The notes below the pieces were generated by a model that worked only from the letters and a program-made list of their open reading frames with translations, made no database searches and was not told the DNA's origin. From Marinoscillum pacificum (lineage in GTDB: Bacteria; Bacteroidota; Bacteroidia; Cytophagales; Cyclobacteriaceae): 64,000 nucleotides of DNA. The position numbers and the translations under genes are program-made. This document shows positions 22,991 through 30,612 of this stretch, piece by piece. Location of the stretch: assembly GCF_024714495.1 (NCBI RefSeq), contig NZ_JAMZMJ010000012.1, positions 62,001 to 126,000 of the forward strand, given 5' to 3'. Position 1 is the first letter of the stretch. Each line of letters begins with the position of its first letter.

Positions 22991-25045
22991 ATGAGAAATA
23001 TTTACCGCCAGTACATTTTTTCTATTCTCTTCTCTCTAGTGATAGTTGCTGCCCACGCTCAGACAGCATTGCCATTAATGCCGTATCCAAAAGAAGTACA
23101 GTTGTCAGAAGGGAAATTGTATTTAACCGAAGAAACAAGTCTTTCTATTAATGGCAAATACAGCGATCGACTATCAAAGGAAGGTACCCAATTTTTGCGC
23201 CAGTTAGTAGAGCAAACCGGTTTGTTCATTAATCAGAGCAAAGTGGTTGGAGCAATTGATCAGGCTACCATACAAGTTCAGTCATTAGCAGTTGGTCAGG
23301 TTGAAATAGGCGAGGATGAAAGTTATACTATTCAAATAGATCAATCTGGAGTTAAGTTGAATGCATCCAATGATATTGGTGCATCTCGTGGTTTGATGAC
23401 CTTATTGCAGCTTGTTCAGGCTGATTCAAAAGGATATTATTGGCCTCACGTGGCTATTGATGATGAACCTCGATTCAGATGGAGGGGAATGATGATCGAT
23501 CCTTCTCGACATTTTTTGCCAGTGACTGATTTGAAGCGAAACATCGATGCAATGGCGGCTGTCAAACTCAATGTGCTTCATTTGCACTTATCTGATGATC
23601 AGGGTTTTCGATTCGAATCGAAGGTGTTTCCAAAGCTCAATTCATTAGGGACGGATGGTAACTATTATTCACAAGAAGAGCTAAAAGATATTGTTGATTA
23701 TGCCTCTCAAAAGGGGATTTTAATCGTTCCGGAAATTGATGTGCCTGGTCATGCTACTGCCATTCTCACAGCTTATCCAGAGCTAGGAAGTAAAGACACC
23801 ACCTACGTGTTGGAGCGTTTTGCAGGTATTTTTGATCCAACACTGGATCCTACTAATGAGGAAGTGTATGTGTTTCTTGATAAGCTATTTGCTGAGATTG
23901 TAACCATTTTCCCAGGTCCTTATTTCAATATCGGTGGAGATGAGAATTTGGGTAAACACTGGAATGAAAGTGAGCACATACAAAAGTTCATGAAAAAGAA
24001 TGGAATTAAGTCCAATCATGAGCTTCAAGGGTATTTCAATTTACGTCTTCAGAAGATTTTAGCTCAATACGAAAAACGAATGATGGGCTGGGAGGAGATT
24101 ATGATAGATGATCTGGAGAAAAGTGCGTTGATCCACAGCTGGAAAGGTGCCTGGGAAAAGGCTACTCCAAAACAATCATTATATAAGGCTGCTGCTGAAG
24201 GTTATCAAACCATATTATCTAATGGCTACTATCTGGATTTGATGTTAACTACAGAGTCAAGCTATCTGGTCGATCCTGCTCCAAAAGCAGATAATCTAAG
24301 TGATTTTCAAAGAAGTAATATTCTTGGCGGTGAAATCTGTATGTGGAGTGAGTTGGTGATTCCTCAAACCTTGGAAAGCCGACTATGGCCAAGAGCTGCT
24401 GCTATTGCGGAAAGGTTCTGGTCACCTGAGGAAATTAAAGACGTGGAGGATATGTATGATCGAATGGATCATATCAGTCTTTGGTTGGAAAACTTCGATC
24501 TAAAGCATATTTCTGAACCAAATCGAATTATCCGTAAGTTGGCAGCTGGTCATGATACTGAGCCATTGCACCTATTATTAGATATGGTGGAGCCTATGAA
24601 AGGTTATACCAGAAATCCTGGTGGAACTATGTACAATACGTTCTCCCCATATACTAAGTGGGTAGATGCTGCTACTGCTGACGCTCCCGGAGCTAGAGCG
24701 TTTAACAACCAGGTGGATTGTTATTTAAATAGTAAAATAGGGTGTCAGGATCTAAAGCCAGTACTTGAGTCTTTGGCAGAAAATCATGATCAAATAATGA
24801 AAATTATTGCGGATTCTCCTTCTCTTCAAGAAATTCAGAGCTTATCAGCGAATGCATCCCGAGTAGCTTCTTTGGCATTGGAGACTCTTGATTATTTAGA
24901 AACGAATTCAAAACCCAAGTCTAAATGGTTTGTGGATGCTAAGGACATTCTAAATGAAGCTTCAGAGCAAGGTGGGCGCACTGAGCTCCAGGTAATTTCT
25001 GGAGTAAGTGATTTGGTAACTGCTTTGGAGGGAGAGGTGAAATAA
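22991..25045 (+). CDS. GH20 beta-N-acetylhexosaminidase
   Basis: A 684-residue secreted enzyme started at ATG 22991 to give a clean signal peptide (MRNIYRQYIFSILFSLVIVA...HAQ); an in-frame ATG at 22982 adds three residues. Domain order: GH20b-like N-terminal domain (LPLMPYPKEVQLSEGKLYLT), then the catalytic barrel with FRWRGMMIDPSRHF, LHLHLSDDQGFRFES, LIVPEIDVPGHATAI and the catalytic pair Asp-Glu in NIGGDENLGKHW at about residues 312-321. WEEIM and LGGEICMWSE complete the active site. It splits terminal GlcNAc (or GalNAc) from chito-oligosaccharides in the periplasm or at the surface, feeding the MFS/ROK/NagB route. C-terminal ~120 residues are helical and not assigned. Confidence 0.95.
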   Translation: MRNIYRQYIFSILFSLVIVAAHAQTALPLMPYPKEVQLSEGKLYLTEETSLSINGKYSDRLSKEGTQFLRQLVEQTGLFINQSKVVGAIDQATIQVQSLAVGQVEIGEDESYTIQIDQSGVKLNASNDIGASRGLMTLLQLVQADSKGYYWPHVAIDDEPRFRWRGMMIDPSRHFLPVTDLKRNIDAMAAVKLNVLHLHLSDDQGFRFESKVFPKLNSLGTDGNYYSQEELKDIVDYASQKGILIVPEIDVPGHATAILTAYPELGSKDTTYVLERFAGIFDPTLDPTNEEVYVFLDKLFAEIVTIFPGPYFNIGGDENLGKHWNESEHIQKFMKKNGIKSNHELQGYFNLRLQKILAQYEKRMMGWEEIMIDDLEKSALIHSWKGAWEKATPKQSLYKAAAEGYQTILSNGYYLDLMLTTESSYLVDPAPKADNLSDFQRSNILGGEICMWSELVIPQTLESRLWPRAAAIAERFWSPEEIKDVEDMYDRMDHISLWLENFDLKHISEPNRIIRKLAAGHDTEPLHLLLDMVEPMKGYTRNPGGTMYNTFSPYTKWVDAATADAPGARAFNNQVDCYLNSKIGCQDLKPVLESLAENHDQIMKIIADSPSLQEIQSLSANASRVASLALETLDYLETNSKPKSKWFVDAKDILNEASEQGGRTELQVISGVSDLVTALEGEVK

Positions 25046-25064
25046 ATACCGCTACCTTAGTGGT

Positions 25065-25259
25065 ATGAATAAATCTATTCGGCCTGTATTTTACCTACTA
25101 TTAGGAGCTGCATTATACTGGATCATCGATGCAGATGACAATCCACAGGTAATTGACAAATTTCATCAATATGCACCTTTTGCAATCCTGATCTTATTCG
25201 TTTTGATTTTAGTGGTACGCCAGATTCGAAAGAAGCAGGATGGAGATCAAGAGGGTTAG
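25065..25259 (+). CDS. small membrane protein, function unknown
   Basis: A 64-residue protein with two hydrophobic segments, about residues 7-22 (PVFYLLLGAALYWIID) and 38-54 (PFAILILFVLILVVRQI), and a charged tail RKKQDGDQEG. It begins 19 bp after the hexosaminidase stop, and a terminator follows, so it is the last gene of that transcript. A hairpin TACCGCT-N5-AGTGGTA (25048-25065) ends on the start codon and could hide the ribosome site. No family is recognised; the protein-like composition and position support it being real. Confidence 0.6.
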   Translation: MNKSIRPVFYLLLGAALYWIIDADDNPQVIDKFHQYAPFAILILFVLILVVRQIRKKQDGDQEG

Positions 25260-25288
25260 TTAATTTGCCTGAGGCTATAAAAAGAAAG

Positions 25289-25313
25289 GCCCGGTAATAA
25301 AAAATGACCGGGC
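25289..25313 (+). terminator. intrinsic terminator, probably bidirectional
   Basis: GCCCGGT, 11-base A-rich loop, ACCGGGC, followed by TATTCCTTTT; on the other strand CTTTCTTTTT follows. Confidence 0.8.
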
Positions 25314-25443
25314 TATTCCTTTTGGTTGATGAGCGCCGTCCGTCGACTGACACTCAAATGCTCACTTTGAAACTATCTATCATTATGTCATCGTTGTGAT
25401 GATTATGATAATGCTAAGGTCTACTAAATTTTTCGCCAGATAT

Positions 25444-25483
25444 ATGACGGCAGTCATTCCCTTATATGACATTTGTCATATAA
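25444..25483. repeat. two tandem palindromes ATGAC-N4-GTCAT
   Basis: ATGAC-GGCA-GTCAT at 25444-25457 and ATGAC-ATTT-GTCAT at 25466-25479, the latter extended to a perfect 22-bp palindrome (25462-25483) with a 2-bp centre. Centres are 22 bp apart, about two helical turns. The pair lies between terminators of two convergent genes, away from any obvious gene start. Confidence 0.7.
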
Positions 25484-25488
25484 AACGA

Positions 25489-25512
25489 AAGGGCTGGTGA
25501 AAACCAGCCCTT
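25489..25512 (-). terminator. intrinsic terminator of the 254-residue membrane protein gene
   Basis: On the minus strand AAGGGCTGGT, 4-base loop, ACCAGCCCTT (10 bp perfect), then TTCGTTTT. Confidence 0.88.
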
Positions 25513-25532
25513 AGATATAGGTGAATGAATTT

Positions 25533-26297
25533 CTATAATTTGTGCTCTGCTTGTAGCTCTTCTCGTATTTCTACCGTTTTTTCAAGAGACGGTAATGACA
25601 CATCGATGTGTTGTTTGTGACCGCAGTATGCGCATTCATAGTGTTTTCTCAATAATCCTTCATTAGATAAAGTAGGCTCATTGACCACTTCTTCATGCTT
25701 GTCCATTAAGGTTCTGTAGTTACATTCTTCACAGATCAAAGTATGAAAGTGAGTGTCATATTTCTCTATTACTTTCTCACCACTTACATGGTCGATCCAG
25801 ACATCATAGTCGGCACTGAACTCATTTTCTTCGTCGATCATTTCAGCTGTAAGGTGAATGTCTTCTTCATTCTCATTGAGTAGCTGCATGTCATGACCGC
25901 CTACTGATTTCATTGGTCTAAACCGGATTTTATGTAAGCGCTTTTCCAAAACAAATGGGTAGTAGTAGTCCAGGTATACCTTAATGGCATATCCAACCGC
26001 CAGTCCTATGATGGCAGACACAAATACTACAAAAGCATATTGGTAGAGTTCGATGCTAGTGCCTAATGCTTTGCCTATAAGTCCTATTGCTGCCAGAGCT
26101 ACGGAAACGCCAAACATGTTTCCTGCTCTTTCGTAATGTCTAATCTCTTTTTGAGAAGCAAATTTGTATTGCTCAGTACGTCGCTTCAGCGTTCTCAATT
26201 GATAATGGTAACCAATCAAAATCAAGCCTGAATATCCTAAAAAGAACCATCCCATGATGATGGAGAGGTTCAGCCAATTTTCAATGACATTTTCCAT
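25533..26297 (-). CDS. membrane protein with C-terminal zinc-ribbon-like cysteines
   Basis: A 254-residue protein not recognised as a named family. Hydrophobic segments lie at about residues 11-30 (LSIIMGWFFLGYSGLILIGY), 58-76 (NMFGVSVALAAIGLIG) and 85-108 (YQYAFVVFVSAIIGLAVGYAI). The soluble C-terminal half contains an HDMQLLNENEEDIHL acidic stretch and two Cys pairs, CEEC and CAYC, about 42 residues apart with CGHKQH following the second, as in a zinc ribbon. It is transcribed alone, with its own terminator, between the amino-sugar locus and dnaK. A redox or metal-sensing role is possible but unsupported. Confidence 0.75.
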   Translation of the reverse strand: MENVIENWLNLSIIMGWFFLGYSGLILIGYHYQLRTLKRRTEQYKFASQKEIRHYERAGNMFGVSVALAAIGLIGKALGTSIELYQYAFVVFVSAIIGLAVGYAIKVYLDYYYPFVLEKRLHKIRFRPMKSVGGHDMQLLNENEEDIHLTAEMIDEENEFSADYDVWIDHVSGEKVIEKYDTHFHTLICEECNYRTLMDKHEEVVNEPTLSNEGLLRKHYECAYCGHKQHIDVSLPSLEKTVEIREELQAEHKL

Positions 26298-26377
26298 GAT
26301 TGTTGATTTTAGAATTTCTGCTATGCTAATATGAAGTAAGTCACTTTAATAACATTTAACTATGACTGGAGATTCCT

Positions 26378-26423
26378 GATCAGTTGATAAATGTCATTTG
26401 ACTGCCATGATCAGGCGATAAAT
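26378..26423. promoter_or_regulatory. direct and inverted repeats upstream of dnaK
   Basis: GATCAGTTGATAAAT (26378-26392) and GATCAGGCGATAAAT (26409-26423) are direct repeats 31 bp apart. CCTGATCA and TGATCAGG around them are also inverted. The block lies about 165-205 bp before the dnaK start and opposite the start of the divergent membrane protein gene. A classical CIRCE element was not found. Confidence 0.35.
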
Positions 26424-26584
26424 AGCAAAGTGTCGGACAATATGGGAGTGGTGATTATAGATTTCTGACAATCTGTCACAATTCAACTGACATTGGCATT
26501 TTCTAAAGGTATTGGCACAACCATTGATCATTAGACTCTCGAAGACAAGAAATTTCAAAGAATTTAATAATAAATAGACACACA

Positions 26585-28516
26585 ATGGGAAAAATAATCG
26601 GTATAGACTTAGGTACTACCAACTCCTGCGTGGCGGTAATGGAAGGTAACGAACCTGTAGTTATTCAAAACAGTGAAGGACGCAGGACAACCCCATCAAT
26701 CGTAGCGTTTTTGGATAATGGTAATGGAGAGAGAAAAGTAGGTGATCCAGCAAAACGCCAGGCAATCACAAACCCTCAGAATACAATCAGCTCAGTGAAG
26801 AGATTCATGGGTAAAAAATTCTCTGAGGTATCAGAAGAAAGAAAAAATGTATCCTATGCATTAGAGTCAGGTTCTAATGACGTAGTAAGAGTTAAAATCG
26901 GAGATAGAAACTATACTCCGCAGGAGCTTTCAGCAATGATCCTTCAAAAAATGAAGTCTACTGCTGAAGATTTCTTAGGTCAGGAAGTGACTGAAGCTGT
27001 AGTAACTGTACCTGCATATTTCAACGATGCAGAGCGTCAGGCTACTAAAGAAGCTGGTCAGATTGCTGGTCTTGAAGTAAAAAGAATTATCAACGAGCCA
27101 ACTGCTGCGGCTTTGGCTTATGGTCTGGATAAGAAGAATGCAGACATGAAAATCGCTGTGTATGACCTTGGTGGTGGTACATTCGATATTTCAATCCTTG
27201 AACTAGGTGATGGTGTATTCGAAGTAAAATCTACTAATGGTGATGTACACCTTGGTGGTGATGACTTTGACTCAGTAATCATGAACTGGTTGGCTGACGA
27301 ATTCAAAAATGATCACAATGTGGATCTAAGAAAAGATCCTATGGCACTTCAGCGTTTGAAAGAAGCTGCTGAGAAAGCGAAAATTGAGCTTTCTTCATCT
27401 TCTTCTACTGAGATTAACTTGCCATACATCATGCCGATCGATGGTATTCCTCAGCACTTGGTGAGATCACTTTCTAGAAGCAAGTTCGAGCAATTGAGCG
27501 AAGACTTGATCAGAAGATCTATGGAGCCATGTAAGAAAGCATTGAGCGATGCTGGTCTTTCTGCTTCAGAAATTGATGAGGTAATTCTAGTAGGGGGATC
27601 TACTCGTATTCCTAAAATCCAGGAAGAAGTAGAGAAATTCTTCGGTAAGAAGCCATCTAAAGGTGTAAATCCTGATGAGGTTGTGGCAATTGGTGCTGCT
27701 ATCCAGGGTGGTGTATTAACTGGAGAGGTTAAAGACGTATTGCTTCTAGATGTTACTCCACTTTCTCTAGGTATTGAGACTATGGGTGGTGTAATGACGA
27801 AGTTGATCGAATCTAACACTACGATCCCTACTAAGAAGTCTGAGACATTCTCAACTGCTGCTGACAATCAGCCGTCTGTAGAGATTCACGTACTTCAAGG
27901 TGAGCGTCCGATGGCGAAAGATAACAGAACGATTGGTCGATTCCACTTAGATGGTATTCCACCAGCACCAAGAGGCGTTCCTCAGATCGAGGTGACTTTC
28001 GATATCGATGCGAATGGTATCATGAACGTGTCTGCTAAAGACAAAGGCACTAACAAAGAGCAGAAAATCAGAATCGAGGCTTCTTCAGGATTGACTGATG
28101 AGGAAATCGAAAAAATGAAGCAAGAAGCTCAGGCTAACGCTGAATCTGATAAGCAAGCTAAAGAGAAGGTAGAGAAAGTGAATCAAGCAGACTCATTGAT
28201 CTTCCAAACTGAGAAGCAGTTGAAAGAATTTGGTGACAAACTTTCTGATGGCAACAAAACAGCTATCGAAGGTGCATTGGCCAAATTGAAAGAAGCTCAC
28301 GGTTCTCAAGATCTTGCTGCTATCGATGCTGCAATGGAAGGCATGAACAAAGCATGGGAAGCTGCTTCTCAAGAGATCTACGCTGCACAGCAAGCTGCAG
28401 GTGGAGCTGAGGCTGCTCAAGGTGCTGATCCTGCTGGAGATGCTAATGCTTCTGGAGGATCTGACTCAGACGTGTCTGACGTAGAGTTCGAAGAGGTAGA
28501 CGAAGAGAAAAAGTAA
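26585..28516 (+). CDS. dnaK: chaperone protein DnaK (Hsp70)
   Basis: A 643-residue Hsp70, length typical. N-terminal ATPase: [62 protein letters not shown]. The linker [16 protein letters not shown] leads to the substrate-binding domain and a helical lid, with the tail [18 protein letters not shown] that DnaK uses for co-chaperone and client contacts. It folds nascent and stressed proteins together with DnaJ and GrpE, which are not in this window. It is monocistronic, with a structured region and terminator downstream. Confidence 0.99.
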   Translation: MGKIIGIDLGTTNSCVAVMEGNEPVVIQNSEGRRTTPSIVAFLDNGNGERKVGDPAKRQAITNPQNTISSVKRFMGKKFSEVSEERKNVSYALESGSNDVVRVKIGDRNYTPQELSAMILQKMKSTAEDFLGQEVTEAVVTVPAYFNDAERQATKEAGQIAGLEVKRIINEPTAAALAYGLDKKNADMKIAVYDLGGGTFDISILELGDGVFEVKSTNGDVHLGGDDFDSVIMNWLADEFKNDHNVDLRKDPMALQRLKEAAEKAKIELSSSSSTEINLPYIMPIDGIPQHLVRSLSRSKFEQLSEDLIRRSMEPCKKALSDAGLSASEIDEVILVGGSTRIPKIQEEVEKFFGKKPSKGVNPDEVVAIGAAIQGGVLTGEVKDVLLLDVTPLSLGIETMGGVMTKLIESNTTIPTKKSETFSTAADNQPSVEIHVLQGERPMAKDNRTIGRFHLDGIPPAPRGVPQIEVTFDIDANGIMNVSAKDKGTNKEQKIRIEASSGLTDEEIEKMKQEAQANAESDKQAKEKVEKVNQADSLIFQTEKQLKEFGDKLSDGNKTAIEGALAKLKEAHGSQDLAAIDAAMEGMNKAWEAASQEIYAAQQAAGGAEAAQGADPAGDANASGGSDSDVSDVEFEEVDEEKK

Positions 28517-28653
28517 TCCCTTTCGGGATGGGAAAATAGTTGGGCAACTGACTATTTTCAACTTTCGGCCTTGTTTTCCAGGCGAACGCCGGGCCCCTGT
28601 TTAGTTGACGAACTAGCAGTGTTCTTGTAGTCACCCTACAGAGATAGATTAAG
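28516..28653 (+). other. structured 3' region of dnaK
   Basis: Four hairpins can be read in 140 bp: ATCCC-N4-GGGAT (28516-28529), GAAAATAGT-N10-ACTATTTTC (28532-28559), GGC-N4-GCC near 28582, and TAGTT-N4-AACTA near 28601. None has its own T run until the terminator at 28654-28685. No reading frame fits. It is either a long structured 3' UTR or a small RNA ending at that terminator. Confidence 0.45.
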
Positions 28654-28685
28654 ACCCTGACAAGCTATGCTTCGTCAGGGTTTTT
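28654..28685 (+). terminator. intrinsic terminator downstream of dnaK
   Basis: ACCCTGAC, inner AAGC/GCTT, GTCAGGGT, followed by five T. Confidence 0.9.
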
Positions 28686-28727
28686 GCTTTATATCCAATT
28701 GAGTAAACAATCGTATATTTACTTATT

Positions 28728-28934
28728 ATGAAAGTGCTGTTAGATATTAAGGACGATAAGTTTGATTTTGTAATGGAGTTATTAGGTAACCTTAAATATG
28801 TGAAAGCCGAAACCATTACTCCTGAGAAGGCAGAGTTAATCTCAGAGATTAAAGAGGCCGTAGATAACTTAAATCAAGCGAAAAAAGGTAAGCTTAAACT
28901 AAAATCTGCCAAGGAGTTATTGGATGAGCTTTGA
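28728..28934 (+). CDS. putative type II antitoxin
   Basis: A 68-residue protein, MKVLLDIKDDKFDFVMELLG followed by NLKYVKAETITPEKAELISE and a Lys-rich helix KGKLKLKSAKELLDEL. The short N-terminal strand (VLLDIKDDK), then helices, then a C-terminal toxin-binding tail fits small antitoxins of RelE-family modules in Bacteroidota. Its last 11 bp overlap the toxin gene, a usual arrangement. It would neutralise the toxin and bind its own promoter. The specific family is not fixed. Confidence 0.75.
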   Translation: MKVLLDIKDDKFDFVMELLGNLKYVKAETITPEKAELISEIKEAVDNLNQAKKGKLKLKSAKELLDEL

Positions 28935-29253
28935 GATTTTAACAATCCCGCCTTTTGACAAGCAATTAAAGAAGCTTGCGAAAAAATATCCATCAATTAA
29001 ACAGGACTTTACTTCACTACTAAAATCCTTGCAAGAAGATCCCCAGCAAGGAACTCTTTTATGTAAAGGCTGCTATAAAGTTAGAATGGCCATTTCCTCC
29101 AAAGGCAAGGGTAAATCTGGAGGAAGCCGGGTAATCACTCATTTGGTGATTGATGATCAGACTATTTACCTGCTCAGTATTTATGATAAATCCGAAAAGG
29201 CATCAATTTCAGATGCTGAACTAAAAGAATTGTTAGGCTGGATTGAGGATTAA
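28924..29253 (+). CDS. RelE/ParE-family toxin
   Basis: A 109-residue protein: ILTIPPFDKQLKKLAKKYPS, a helix SLLKSLQEDPQQG, then CYKVRMAISSKGKGKSGGSRVI, THLVIDDQTIYLLSIYDKSE and the C-terminal ELKELLGWIED. This is the HigB/RelE-like fold of mRNA interferases, close to the group whose toxins bear Lys-rich loops and a final YDKSEK stretch. It probably cleaves mRNA in the ribosome; ParE-type gyrase inhibition is less likely for this branch. It overlaps its antitoxin by 11 bp. Confidence 0.85.
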   Translation: MSFEILTIPPFDKQLKKLAKKYPSIKQDFTSLLKSLQEDPQQGTLLCKGCYKVRMAISSKGKGKSGGSRVITHLVIDDQTIYLLSIYDKSEKASISDAELKELLGWIED

Positions 29254-29432
29254 GTGAAGCCAGATGCGTGAAATATGAATCCTCTGAAATATTAATGTGC
29301 TAATTTCTATGCTGCTATCATGGCGTTTATTATTAAAAAAGTATAATTAATTGTCATTTTAATATATCTGATTATTATTTAGTTAACTATTTGATATATA
29401 GTGTGTTGTGGTAATTTTATTTGGAAAATATC

Positions 29433-29463
29433 TTGCTTGTTAAGTTAGGAATTCTCACCTTTG
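29433..29463 (+). promoter_or_regulatory. promoter for candidate small RNA
   Basis: TTG at 29433-29435 (or 29437-29439) and CACCTTTG at 29456-29463, a one-mismatch version of TAnnTTTG, with a 16-20 bp spacer. Expected start near 29470. Confidence 0.5.
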
Positions 29464-29469
29464 TACAAT

Positions 29470-29540
29470 AGATAATGGCAATAACCAAGCCATCAATTCC
29501 ATTCTGTCTCGCCGAGACGTTGGGGTTGATGGCTTTTTTA
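29470..29540 (+). ncRNA. candidate small RNA or attenuator
   Basis: About 70 nt between the promoter-like TTG/CACCTTTG and a T run. AAGCCATCAA (29487-29496) pairs perfectly with TTGATGGCTT (29526-29535), followed by TTTTT. Inside the loop a second hairpin GTCTC-GCC-GAGAC (29506-29518) forms. No coding frame fits. The GTG of a small membrane ORF at 29553 lies directly after the T run, so this may be a free RNA or a leader attenuator of that gene. Confidence 0.45.
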
Positions 29541-29552
29541 ATTTTATAAGTT

Positions 29553-29780
29553 GTGGAACAATTTAAACTGTTTATTAGAAAAATGGACCTATGGAATGTT
29601 CCAGCGATTATGATGTGGTGGGAGAATAATGATAAGATACATTTTATTATAATTTTCGTCATTATGATGATGGTACGGTTAGCTATTCTTTTTTCGAGAC
29701 AGAAATTTGTAGCCAGCCAATCTTCGAAGATTAAAAAAGGAATAATTAGAAGTGGCGATATTGTTGTTGAGAAGAAGTGA
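29553..29780 (+). CDS. small single-span membrane protein, uncertain
   Basis: A 75-residue frame starting at GTG 29553, or 65 residues from ATG 29583 (MDLWNVPAIMMWWENNDKIH). The middle FIIIFVIMMMVRLAILF is a membrane helix, followed by a basic tail KIKKGIIRSGDIVVEKK. No family is recognised, and Met-rich hydrophobic frames can arise by chance in AT-rich DNA. It directly follows the RNA/terminator structure at 29487-29540. The protein is not certain to be real. Confidence 0.4.
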   Translation: MEQFKLFIRKMDLWNVPAIMMWWENNDKIHFIIIFVIMMMVRLAILFSRQKFVASQSSKIKKGIIRSGDIVVEKK

Positions 29781-29866
29781 ACTCGTTTGTGGTCTGTAAG
29801 ATCTAGGGTTGTTTCAGGTTGATAATTCCAAGAATTATATATTGTTGAGCTAAACGTTCATTGAGC

Positions 29867-29972
29867 CTTCTGTCATCCTGATACATATCAGGATCTAGAA
29901 GGCGAGCAGGGTAAAATGTGTTAGAAGATCCCGAAACTGGTTCGGGATGACACGACGGATTGGTGATTGTCT
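29867..29972. repeat. REP-like palindromic repeat, unit 1
   Basis: Contains TCATCCTGA-N5-TATCAGGATC, then GAAGGCGAGCAGGGTAAA, then GATCCCGAA-N4-TTCGGGAT and finally GGATTGGTGATTGTC. The same order recurs at 30475-30585, and partial versions at 30075-30157 and near 30018-30038. The arrangement of two palindromes joined by a constant stretch is like REP/BIME elements. This and the surrounding units fill the 375-bp gap between 29781 and 30155. Confidence 0.8.
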
Positions 29973-30074
29973 TAGTGTTGTTCGGTCATTCTTTGATGGA
30001 GCAGCAAAGAAAGGTCACCCTAAATCTTGTTTCAGGGTCTTTACAAATGATTGTGTTATTGACTTTCAGATGTG

Positions 30075-30157
30075 AAAAGTTCTTGAAGTCGAGCAGAGTA
30101 AATATTTAAGCAGATGCTGAATCAAGTTCAGCATGACACCACAGATTGGTGATTGTC
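30075..30157. repeat. REP-like repeat, partial unit 2
   Basis: Contains AGTCGAGCAGAGTAAATATT, then ATGCTGAA-N4-TTCAGCAT and GACACCACAGATTGGTGATT. It reaches the stop codon of the GIY-YIG gene and shares the GATTGGTGATTGTC end with unit 1. Confidence 0.75.
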
Positions 30158-30449
30158 AAAATTCATCATTGATCTCTTCAAATAGATCCTTCAGGTTAGG
30201 ATTCATTTCTTTGATCAAATTCCATTTCCATTCTCTATGCCAGTTCTTTAACTGTTTTTCTCGGCCAATGGCATCACTGATTCTTTGGAAATACTCCCAG
30301 TAAATGAGATCATAACACTTGTATTTAGATGTATAGTTGGATTCATTACTGCGGTGTTGGAGAACTCTGGCTACTAGATTATTTGTCATTCCGATATAAA
30401 GAACTGTTCTATTCTTGTTTGACATGATATATACATAACCAGGTTTCAT
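30156..30449 (-). CDS. GIY-YIG nuclease family protein
   Basis: A 97-residue single-domain protein: GYVYIMSNKNRTVLYIGMTN carries the two conserved strands (YVY and YIG), then NLVARVLQHR with the catalytic Arg, KCYDLIYWEYF, and DAIGREKQLKNWHREWKWN with the conserved Glu in REKQLK. This is the UvrC N-terminal/SLX1-like nuclease fold in its smallest form, very common in Bacteroidota genomes between genes. It is flanked on both sides by REP-like palindromes, and partial unit 2 touches its 3' end. That association suggests the gene and the repeats move or spread together, in analogy to RAYT transposases. Its natural substrate is unknown. Confidence 0.9.
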   Translation of the reverse strand: MKPGYVYIMSNKNRTVLYIGMTNNLVARVLQHRSNESNYTSKYKCYDLIYWEYFQRISDAIGREKQLKNWHREWKWNLIKEMNPNLKDLFEEINDEF

Positions 30450-30474
30450 AGTGTGGAAGATAAGTGTTATTTCC

Positions 30475-30612
30475 TCGGCCTTTTGTCATCCTGATGCCTA
30501 TCAGGATCTAGAAGGCGAGCAGGGTAAATATATCAGAAGATCCCGAAATAAATTCGGGATTACACCACGGAAGGTGAGCAATGTAAATGTGTTCGAAGAC
30601 CCTGAGTCAAAC
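30475..30612. repeat. REP-like palindromic repeat, unit 3 and degenerate unit 4
   Basis: 30481-30585 repeats unit 1 in the same orientation: TCATCCTGA-N5-TATCAGGATC, GAAGGCGAGCAGGGTAAA, GATCCCGAA-N4-TTCGGGAT. A degenerate continuation (GTGAGCAATGTAAATGTGTT, GAAGACCCTGAGTCAAACCT) follows to about 30612. Confidence 0.8.

Noticed and set aside
26512-26530. Sigma-54-like TTGGCAC-N5-TTGAT upstream of dnaK
   Set aside because: The -12 element has GA instead of the invariant GC, and no enhancer-type activator gene is nearby.
29417-29662. 81-codon minus-strand frame
   Set aside because: Overlaps the small-RNA candidate and its terminator; composition not protein-like.
30068-30612. Possible CRISPR array
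   Set aside because: The repeats are few, of unequal spacing, and palindromic with a constant middle; there are no unique spacers of equal length and no cas genes.
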